A DNA stretch of 64,000 nucleotides from Takakia lepidozioides (lineage: Eukaryota; Streptophyta; Takakiopsida; Takakiales; Takakiaceae), in the NCBI GenBank assembly GCA_030704615.1, contig CM060734.1, forward strand, positions 36,286,042 to 36,350,041, given 5' to 3'. Shown here one piece after another: positions 55,548-64,000 of the stretch (position 1 is its first letter; each line of letters begins with the position of its first letter). Below the pieces are notes generated by a model. That model was not told the DNA's origin. It was given only the letters and a program-made list of their open reading frames with translations, and ran no database searches. Made by a program: the position numbers and the translations under genes.

Positions 55548-58500
55548 CCAATTTCACATAGAAAAAACAAGCACGAAGGGGGCTCAAAACAATGTGTGTT
55601 GCCGCACACTGTTTGAGCTTCCAATAAGGATTGGATTCAACCTGCCAGAGTGGCCCCAGGGGACCGATTTTCAAATCAAAAGCAATCACATAAGGAAGCT
55701 CAAACAGTGTGCGTTGCCGCACACTGTTGGAGCTTCCAATAAAGATGGATTCAACCTGCCAAAGTGGCCCCAGAAAGACCAATTTTCACATCAAAATCAA
55801 TCACTAAGGAAGCTCAAACAGTGTGCGTTGCCGCACACTGTTTGAGCTTGCAATAAGGTGTGATTTTAATATGGCATAGTGGCCATAAGTGGCCAATTTG
55901 AAATAAAATAAAAGGCAGTGAAGGGGGCTCAAACAGTGTGCGTCCGCGCACACTGTTTGAGCTTCCATTTTGGAGTCGAATGAACTTGCCAGACTAGCCG
56001 TAGGTGCACAATTTCCATATCCATAAACAAGCAAATCAGGGGGCTCAAACCGTGTGCGTTGACGTACACCGTTTGGGCTGCCAGGTAAGTGTGAATTGAA
56101 CCTGACAGAGATGACCTTTGTGGTCGATTCTAAAATGCCAGCTGCCAGGTAAGTGTGCATTGACGCTCAAAGAGATGCCTATGTGGCCGATTTTCAGATA
56201 AAAAAAACAATGACATGGTGGGCGGTGGAACAGTGTGCATTGACGCACACTGTTTGAGCTGCCAGGTAAGTCTGCATTGAACCTCAAATACATGCCCTAT
56301 GTGGCCGACTTTCACATGAAAAAAACAATGACAAGTTGGGCTCAAACAGTGTGCGTTGACGCACACTATTTGAGCTGCCACGTAAGTGTGCATTGAAGCT
56401 CAAAAGAGATGCCATATGTGGCCGATTTCAGATTAAAAAATAATGACATGGTGGACTCGAACAGTGTGCGTTGACGCACACTGCTGGAGCTGCCACGTAA
56501 GTGTGCATTAAAGCTCAAAGAGATGCCCTATGTGGCCGATTTTCAAAAAAAAAAAAAAATGGTTGGCTGGAACAGTGTGCGTTGACGCACACTTATTGAG
56601 CTGCCCAGTAAGTCTGCATTGAACCTCAAATACATGCCCTATGTGGCCAATTTTCACATGAAAAAAACAAGTGACAAGTTGGGCTCAAACAGTGTGCGTG
56701 ATGCACACTATTTGAGCTGCCACGTAAGTGTGCATTGAAGCTCAAAGAGATGCCTTATGTGGCCGATTTTCAGATTAAAAAAATAATGACATGGTGTGCT
56801 ACAACAGTGTGCGTTGACGCACACTGCTGGAGCTGCCTTGAGATGCCCTATGTGGAGGATTTTCAGGGAAAAAAAAAAAAAAAAAAAAAAACATGGATGC
56901 TTGCAACAGTGTGCGTTGACGCACACTGTTTGAGCTGCCAGGTAAGTCTGCATTGAACCTCAAATACATGCCCTATGTGGCCGATTTTCACATGAAAAAA
57001 AATAAAGACATGTTGGGGTCAAACAGTGTGCGTTGACGCACACTGTTTGAGCTGCCACGTAAGTGTGTATTGAAGCTCAAAGAGATGCCATATGTGGCCG
57101 ATTTTCAGATTAAAAAAATAATGACATGGTGGACTCGAACAGTGTGCGTTGACGCACACTGCTGGAGCTGCCACGTAAGCGTGCATTAAAGCTCAAAGAG
57201 ATGCCCTACGTGGCCGATTTAAAAATAAATAAAAAATAAATAAAAAAAAACAAAAAAAAAACATGGTTGGCTGGAACAGTGTGCGTTGACGCACACTATT
57301 TGAGCTGCCAGGTAAGTCTGCATTGAACCTCAAATACATGCCCTATGTGGCCAATTTTCACATGAAAAAAACAATGACAAGTTGGGCTCAAAACAGTGTG
57401 CGTTGACGCACACTATTTGAGCTGCCACGTAAGTGTGCATTGAAGCTCAAAGAGATGCCTTATGTGGCCGATTTTCAGATTAAAAAAATAATGACATGGT
57501 GTGCTACAACAGTGTGCGTTGACGCACACTGCTGGAGCTGCCTTGAGATGCCCTATGTGGCGGACTTTCAAGAAAAAAAAAAAAAAAAAAAAAAAACATG
57601 GATGCGTGCATTAGTGTGCGTTGACGCACACTGTTTGAGCTGCCACGTAAGTATGCATTGAACCTCAAATACATGCCCTATGTGGCCGATTTTCACATGA
57701 AAAAAATAAAGACATGTTGGGGTCAAACAGTGTGCGTTGACGCACACTGTTTGAGCTGCCACGTAAGTGTGTATTGAGGCTAAAAGAAATGCCCTATGTG
57801 GCCGATTTTCAAATAAAAAAAAACAATGACATGGTGGGCTGGAACAGTGTGCGTTGACGCACACTGTTTGAGCTGCCAGGTAAGTCTGCATTGAACCTCA
57901 AATACATGCCCTATGTGGCCAATTTTCACATGAAAAAACAATGACAAGTTGGGCTCAAACAGTGTGCGTTGACGCACACTATTTGAGCTGCCACGTAAGT
58001 GTGCATTGAAGCTCAAAGAGATGCCTTATGTGGCCGATTTTCAGATTAAAAAAATAATGACATGGTGTGCTACAACAGTGTGCGTTGACGCACACTGCTG
58101 GAGCTGCCTTGAGATGCCCTATGTGGCGGATTTTCAGGGAAAAAAAAAAAAAAAAAAAAAACGTGGATGCCTGCAACAGTGTGCGTTGACGCACACTGTT
58201 TGAGCTGCCACGTAAGTCTGCATTGAACCTCAAATACATGCCCTATGTGGCCGATTTTCACATGAAAAAAATAAAGACATGTTGCGGTCAAACAGTGTGC
58301 GTTGACGCACACTGTTTGAGCTGCCACGTAAGTGTGTATTGAGGCTAAAAGAGATGCCATATGTGGCCGATTTTCATATAAAAAAAAAGAATGACATGGT
58401 GGGCTGGAACAGTGTGCGTTGACGCACACTATTTGAGCTGTCAGGTAAGTCTACATTGAACCTCAAATACATGCCATATGTGGCCAATTTTCACATGAAA

Positions 58501-58704
58501 AAACCAATGACAAGTTGGGCTCAAACAGTGTGCGTTGACGCACACTATTTGAGCTGCCACGTAAGTGTGCATTGAAGCTCAAAGAGATGCCTTATGTGAC
58601 CGATTTTCAGATTAAAAAAATAATGACATGGTGTGCTACAACAGTGTGCGTTGACGCACACTGCTGGAGCTGCCTTGAGATGCCCTATGTGGCGGATTTT
58701 CAGG

Positions 58705-58740
<36 letters not shown>

Positions 58741-59550
58741 TGGATGTTTGCAACAGTGTTCGTTGACGCACACTGTTTGAGCTGCCACGTAAGTCTGCAT
58801 TGAACCTCAAATACATGCCCTATGTGGCCGATTTTCACATGAAAAAAATAAAGACATGTTGGGGTCAAAAAGTGTGCGTTGACGCACACTGTTTGAGCTG
58901 CCACGTAAGTGTGTATTGAGGCTAAAAGAGATGTTCTATGTGGCCGATTTTCATATAAAAAAAAACAATGACATGGTGGGCTGGAACAGTGTGCGTTGAC
59001 GCACACTGTTTGAGCTGACATGTAAGTCTACATTGAATCTCAAATACATGCCATATGTGGCCAATTTTCACATGAAAAAAACAATGACAAGTTGGGCTCA
59101 AACAGTTTGCGTTGACGCACACTATTTGAGCTGCCACGTAAGTGTGCATTGAAGCTCAAAGAGATGCCCTATGTGGCCGATTTTGAGATTAAAAATATAA
59201 TGACATGGTGGGCTCAAAAAGTGTGCATTGACGCACGCTGCTGGAGCTACCACGTAAGTGTTTATTGAAGCTCAAAGAGATGCCCTATGTGGCCGATTTT
59301 CACATGAAAAAAAACAATGACAAGGTGGGCTCAAATAGTGTGCGTTGACGCACACTGCTGGAGCTGCCAGGTAAGTGTGCATTGAACAACAAAGAGATGC
59401 CCTATAAGGCCGATTTCCAAATGAAAAAAAGAATGACAAGGTGGGCTCAAACAGTGTGCGTTGACACACACTGCTAGAGCTGCAAGGTAAGTGTGCATTG
59501 AAGCTCAAAAAGATACCCTATGAGGCCGATTCCAAATGAAAAAAACAATG
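55548..59550. repeat. Palindromic satellite, about 34 monomers of roughly 116 bp
   Basis: Each monomer carries the 20-bp palindrome AGTGTGCGTTGACGCACACT (8-bp arms, TTGA loop; TTGC in the first copies), then GAGCTGCCACGTAAGTGTGC, CTATGTGGCCGATTTTCA and an A-rich run. Palindromes occur every 100-140 bp in most of the array. Variants with a long A-run (22-34 A) begin at about 56869, 57573, 58140 and 58705, giving a higher-order period of 5-6 monomers. No protein-coding frame is credible. Confidence 0.93.
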
Positions 59551-59922
59551 ACAAGGTGCACAACACAACCTCATTACATTCGGGGTCTTCCTGTTTACTG
59601 CTCTCTAGGGTTGTTGTCGTCTTTCCATAATTGATGGTTTCATGTCATGTTTAGGGTTTGTTTTTCATCCAAATACAACACGGCTTCTTGTGGCTTCTTG
59701 TCACCCTAAACAGTTTTTCTGGTTGGTGTCTCTCAGTGTGGTTGTCTGCGAAGTTCGGTGCATGTCATTCCTACATCCTTTGCAGGCATCGCCCACAGTC
59801 TTTGGGTTAGTGCTAACCTTATTGACCTCAGTTTGTTTGTGGTGGATCCCCTTTTGAGAATTACGGGCTATCAGTTCGGGGATTCCGTTGTGAATCGCAA
59901 TTTTTGGTCAGTGGAGGAAAAC

Positions 59923-61275
59923 ATGTCGAGGGAGCAAGATAGACTCGCTCGATTTCATTCCAATGCAGGTAGTCTTCCACTGACTACCACTACAGACGAC
60001 AATGGGTTTGCAGTTGTTCATGAGGATGAGCTGGTTACAGTGTTCCCGCTGGAATTGGGTTCTCTGCTTGTTCAAAAAGAGGTGTATGACAAGGATGGAA
60101 TTTGGATTCTGGGCACTTGGAGAAACCATTGGTTGGCGAGTGTGGAAGGAAGTGGAGAGTCCTTCCAGGCACATCCTGTGTCCTTGGAAAAGAGAGAAGA
60201 CAATCAGCAGGATCAGTAGTTACCCCTGGCACTGCAGCATCAGTCGTGCAGCAGAAGGGCACAGTTCATGTGAAACAAGAGGTGAGCACATCCACTACAT
60301 TCGTGACTCTTTCAGACTCGTCCTCGGAGGATGTTTCTGAGATTCCTCCGCCAGTGCAGACTCCCATCTTGGATGATGACGAATTGCAGGAGATAACGAG
60401 TGTCATTCCGAAATTGAAAGCCCTCGCAGGGGTGCCTGGGTGCAAGAGCGAGCTGCGTTTTGTTGATTGGGAGTCCCTTCGTGTGCAGCGGGTTCAATAC
60501 GTGCCAACAAAGTTTGATGGGGACATCTTGTTTGAGCTCAACCCTCCCACGTCTTCCAGTGGACTGGCTAGGCTTCTGCAAGGCATGGACAAGAAATATG
60601 ACGGACACCCTTGGTGCATGACAAAAACATCGAACATCCAAAACGACATTGGATTGAAATTTCGAAGGTCGGTTTGCGTTGGGCATTGCAAGTGCGTGAA
60701 TATTTCTTGCCCTCGGCTGAGAAACAGCGCTAATCGGCTGATGACGAATCGGGTGCAAATCACAAATGCAAGATGGAATCGGCTAGAATTTTGCAGGCTC
60801 GGGTGACTCGTATCACCGAAGTCCCTGCCCGGGGTATGGACGGATTTACACAGTGTTGTCTATTGGCTCAATTTTTCATGGCAAAGAATATCAGGTTACC
60901 GTGGGGAATTTCCCTAAATGCACTTGTCCGGATTTTGTAACGATGCGTGAGGGCGCTCTCGGCATGAGAGGGAAGTGGATCCTCTGCAAGCATCAATATT
61001 ACATATACCTTGTAATTATGTGTTGCGATGGTAAGAGAGACCAATTCATTCACCAAGCCACACTAGGCTACGGAGAAGTCATCACCCTTCTTGCAGCGGG
61101 ACACCTCACGTGGGGCTCCGCCAAATTCTCTTTGAACACATACGAGCCATGCCCGCTTCCCATGCTGGTTTCCAGGTTACCGTGTGAAGACTTTGCATTT
61201 ATGACAAACACGTACATTTCGTTCACGGAACCAGGGCAAATGCACATGCCATTCATTGTAAGCGTCTATCTGTGA
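59923..61275 (+). pseudogene. Second, internally deleted copy of the MULE transposase
   Basis: From ATG 59923 the N-terminal segment matches the minus-strand transposase (L-V-Q-K-E-V-Y-D versus L-E-K-E-V-Y-D). A frame change near 60110-60150 follows, then V-K-Q-E, a T-F-V-T-L-S-D-S-S-S-E-D stretch and G-H-P-W-C-M-T-K-T-S-N-I-Q (60600-60650). The sequence then jumps from about 60730 to the segment just before the SWIM finger (C-T-C-P-D-F at about 60920, C-K-H at 60988). The DDE core is missing, so the copy is non-autonomous. Confidence 0.85.
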
Positions 61276-61459
61276 ATTCAAATAAAGTGTGTCAATCATT
61301 CTGAGCTCAAATCTGCCATATTTTCATATTCCTCTTTTTGTGCAGGCATTGCAGACACGGTGCATGGTGGCCCCCTTTGTTTTGTCCACGGTAATAGGCC
61401 CTCTTCCTACAATCCTCGCCTATAGGACCTGCTTCTCAAGCAGATTTGTGCCGCTCACG

Positions 61460-61560
61460 CTTCCCTGAAGTGTGAGCTCAGCTCACGCTTTGCAGCTTCA
61501 ACGTGAGCTCAGCTCCCAGGCTCACGGGGCTGGGCTCACGCCGTAGCTACGCTGGTGAGT
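61460..61560 (-). repeat. Right-end sequence of the second MULE copy
   Basis: GAGCTCAGCTCACGC and GGGCTCACGCCG units resemble the GCTCACGCCA subterminal repeats at 34925-35065. The exact terminus is not clear. Confidence 0.5.
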
Positions 61561-61633
61561 GTGCATGCGGGGGAGGGCAGTGGGGTAACAAAGGAGCAGG
61601 GGAAGGAGGCTACAAAGAAGGGAGAGGGTGGGG

Positions 61634-62625
61634 ATGGCCTTGGCGATACAGGACGTGGAGTTGGCAAAGATCGTGGTGCCACCGGTGGAGGTGAATCGCC
61701 ATGGTGACCCCTGCGGTGCGTTTTGGGAGGCTATGAAAAAGCCAGCCTTCGAATTCGCGTTGAGGTGGTTCCCTTTGCACATCGAGTGGGTTGATCAGCA
61801 CTTTGGCGCGAAGCGGGCGTTATATGCCCGTGAGTTAGACCGCCGGTTTCTGGGCAATTGGAGTGACACAAGGGTGATGGAGATGGTGGGGCGAAACTTG
61901 AAGGACAGGAGGTACCGTGCTAGACAGATCATTCGAAGGGCAATGGAAAAGGGGGCCATACCCAAACCACCTTATGGAATTACACAGGTTGGCAAATCCT
62001 GAATCATGTCACCTTCCATTTGTCGCATGTGCATTGATGAGGTGGATTCGATGCAACGTATGTGTGTAATTCACTAATTGTTTGGGGGGGGGGGTTGCAT
62101 AGGTATCGTGGGATGCACTCATTGCGGGAGAGACTGATGCCGCAAACAAGGCCAAATTTGACCGGTCATGCGAAGCAACAACAGTCTGCCTTGACAAGCA
62201 CGAATCCACACACAAGTGGGGCGCCGGCGGATCCAAGGGTTTTATCTTGTGATTTGTAAGTCGTACTTCCCTATGGATTTTGTTATGTCTTCTTTCTGGC
62301 TCCATCATCGCGAAGAACTGACTTTAATTTGTGGCATGTGTAGGAACGCGTGTTTGAGAGGAAGCCATCTCCGGTAGAGTACAACTACTCCAAAGAGCAT
62401 GGTTGGCAATCCCTCATGAAGAACATGGCCAACACAGAGGGGATGAGTGCACTACAGGGCACTAGTATGGATGAGGTCGAGGGTCATGCCCAAGGATTGG
62501 ATGAGAGCTCTGTGGGACTTAGGGGAATGCCGCCTCATTTACGTGCTCTGGCAAAGGGCGCGGAGTCATCAGGCTCATCGGATAGCTCTGAGTCCTCCAC
62601 TGAGGATGAGGATGAGGATGACTAG
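61634..62625 (+). CDS. CACTA TnpA-like protein (Transposase_24-like), three exons visible
   Basis: Exon 61634-61987 encodes W-F-P-L-H-I-E-W-V and R-R-Y-R-A-R-Q-I-I-R-R. It is joined through GT-AG (61988-62102) to an exon with V-S-W-D-A-L-I and a later K-W-G-A-G-G-S-K-G-F. That spacing (R-x-R, W-x-x-L, H-x-x-G-x-G-S-K) resembles the Ptta/En/Spm Transposase_24 family. A last exon from about 62344 ends with an acidic Ser/Asp/Glu tail (S-S-T-E-D-E-D-E-D-D). A TGA close to the end of the second exon breaks the frame or marks a misjudged splice site. Proteins of this family bind the subterminal repeats. The 5' exons are not adjacent: the second MULE copy lies directly upstream. Confidence 0.55.
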
Positions 62626-62869
62626 TCCTAGTCCATGTAGGTCCCAGGGTCAGCCTACTGATTGTGAGCTTTTCAGCTCATTTCCTGTAAATATATTTCC
62701 ATATTTCCATCTTCCATCTTATTCATGTGTCGCACAATCCTCACCCTCGATTCATGCTTGCTCAATTAATTACCTGCTAAATCAGAGAAATGGAACTGTA
62801 AGGTCTCCCATCCCCAAATACAAAACCAGACAAAAAACAAAAAACCACCCCCAATTCATCCCCAAAATC

Positions 62870-63542
62870 AACCCCCAATCCCCCCCCACCAGGCTGCCCT
62901 CGCGACTACAGCATGTCGCCAATGACGACCTGTTTTTTGGGTGGGGGTCGCAAGCAGCGACGATTGGGCATCGCAAACCCCATTTGCGGGCGGCAACGCC
63001 CGACACCCCTTGCGACGTGTTTTTTAGTCCGGGGGTCGCAAGCCGCGATGCCCGAGCGTTGCGGAGACCGCCCTGCCTGCCACTGCGCCACGTTTTTTTG
63101 CTTTTTTTGCCACGCCCAATATTCGCTTGTAGCGACGCACGGGCATCGCTTGGCGTACCACCCGGCTTACGCCACATGTTTTTGGGTTTTAAGATGGGAC
63201 TCCCGGGCAGGTTAGGGGAAAAAAAAAAAAAAAAAACACGACGCCGCGCCGGCGCCCCCACCATCGTCATCGGCTGGAGGGCCACAACGGCGAGACGTTG
63301 CGCGAAGAGGCTCCTGCCATCGGCGCAGACGGCCTGAAAAAACCGACGTCCGGCAGTCGCGAGAGTTGAGGCGGGGGCTCGCGACCCCCATAAAATGCGA
63401 CGTCATTTTGGCGACGCCCTTGCAACTGCAAAGCGACGGCCGGGCGTCGCAAATTCTGCGCCTGCCGCGTGCCCGAAAAGGGCGTTTTCCCGACGCTGCA
63501 GCGTGGTGCGGGCGTCGCAAAGGCCCCCATTTCCCTGTAGTG
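62870..63542 (-). repeat. Right subterminal and terminal repeats of the CACTA element
   Basis: Many GCGACG/CGTCGC units occur (for example GCGACGGCCGGGCGTCGC at about 63432), as at the left end. The segment closes with GGCCCCCATTTCCCTGTAGTG-type sequence ending at 63542, followed by AGA. Confidence 0.85.
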
Positions 63543-63545
63543 AGA

Positions 63546-63999
63546 GGACAAGAGATGGTGAATGAGACTTCACAAGGTATATAGGTACCTTTGATCGCCT
63601 CCAACATGACTTGAAGGTAATCAACACAAAGATAGAAGAGGTCAAGTGTGAGAAAGAAGTCTTGGAAACGCAGGTGAACCAAATGCAAGCAGGACAGGGT
63701 ATGTGCACTTGGCCACAACCAATTGCCAACCTCTTGAGCCCCCCAACTACAAGCTGATCAAGCCTTGCCTTGTATGTAACGAGTGGTATAGTTGCAACAA
63801 TATTCTGGTTGCAAGCTGTGGTCACACGTACCATCCTTTTTGCATGTCAGTTCATATTCAAGAATCTGATGTCTGCAAGGCTGAACACTGTAGGAAAACT
63901 TTTGCCCTTGATTGGTGGACTTCATTTGGTTATCGTCTAGTTCCAGAGGCAGTTTTCAAACTACAAGATGGCTCAAGGGAGCCCCACCCAAAGGAGGCC
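63546..63999 (+). pseudogene. 3' part of the interrupted coiled-coil gene with a RING-like zinc finger
   Basis: After the CACTA end the frame continuing from 36146 gives a TGA near 63563, then an open coiled-coil stretch (D-R-L-Q-H-D-L-K, K-I-E-E-V-K, E-K-E-V-L-E-T-Q). A -1 shift near 63700 leads to a Cys/His-rich domain, C-L-V-C-N-E-W...C-G-H-T-Y-H-P-F-C...C-x4-C-type, resembling a RING finger. It continues (W-W-T-S-F-G-Y-R-L-V-P) to the window edge. Whether the breaks are mutations or introns cannot be told. Confidence 0.5.
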
Positions 64000-64000
64000 T

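Larger units (their letters stand above)
36147..63542. mobile_element. CACTA-type (En/Spm) transposon with nested insertions
   Basis: The left end begins CACTACAGCAAATGG and the right end finishes CCATTTCCCTGTAGTG, an inverted pair. AGA lies directly outside both ends (36144-36146 and 63543-63545), matching the 3-bp duplication CACTA elements make. GC-rich GCGACG/CGTCGC subterminal repeats are found at both ends. A Tnp2 transposase (minus, left part) and a Transposase_24-like gene (plus, right part) lie inside. About 27 kb is long for this class, and much of the middle is later insertions. Inner subterminal-type repeats at 42350-42640 leave open a composite of two CACTA elements. Confidence 0.65.

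Noticed and set aside
56710-58770. Small Cys-rich proteins with regularly repeated C-V-D-A-H-C motifs
   Set aside because: They are translations of the GTTGACGCACACTG palindrome of the satellite in several frames and on both strands; no start, splice or conservation signal supports coding.
55548-59550. CRISPR-like array (20-bp palindromic repeats at regular spacing)
   Set aside because: The sequences between palindromes are themselves repeated and longer than CRISPR spacers, and the setting is eukaryotic. It is a satellite.

Overview
The window reads as a stretch of a large, transposon-rich land-plant nuclear genome. The evidence is a family of PLS/DYW pentatricopeptide-repeat (PPR) genes and pseudogenes, a decayed plastid DNA insert with adjacent trnP and trnW, GT-AG introns, and Ty3, CACTA, MULE and non-LTR elements nested in one another. 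The DYW expansion with such long TE tracts fits a fern or another seed-free vascular plant best; this is inference and no species can be named.

Region by region. 1-7541: a Ty3-type LTR retrotransposon whose 5' end lies outside the window. Its order is gag, protease, a C5-cytosine DNA methyltransferase domain, an in-frame UAG in a readthrough-type context, RT, RNase H, integrase and a C-terminal PHD finger, then a 3' LTR followed at once by a second partial LTR. 7715-21447: a PPR cluster with a 428-bp tandem array of a broken PPR segment, two minus-strand PPR pseudogenes, a broken 5' copy, and one apparently intact intronless DYW-type gene (19273-21447). 21988-22270: plastid-derived DNA. 22463-23752: a poorly understood minus-strand ORF group.

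23647-35065: a MULE-like DNA transposon bounded by similar inverted ends. It carries a broken SWIM-type transposase on the minus strand and, divergently, a ten-exon plus-strand gene with a ParB/sulfiredoxin-like domain and a permuted, beta-class N6/N4 DNA methyltransferase-like domain. The introns of that gene hold arrays of roughly 20-bp palindromes. 35453-36146 and 63546-63999 appear to be two halves of a coiled-coil plus RING-like gene split by a 27.4-kb CACTA-type insertion (36147-63542, 3-bp duplication AGA).

The CACTA interval holds a decayed Tnp2 transposase (minus), a Transposase_24-like gene (plus), GC-rich subterminal hairpin repeats, and nested later insertions: inverted and tandem copies of a non-LTR element with unusual inverted ends (43.06-52.65 kb), a 4-kb palindromic satellite (55.55-59.55 kb), and a second, internally deleted copy of the MULE transposase (59.92-61.56 kb).

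The most striking theme is that two unrelated transposons each carry their own DNA-methyltransferase-type gene. The Ty3 element pairs a C5 methyltransferase (writer) with a PHD finger (reader). The MULE pairs its transposase with a ParB-like/N6-methyltransferase-like protein. Most coding regions contain frame breaks, some at homopolymers, so a mixture of real decay and assembly error is possible.
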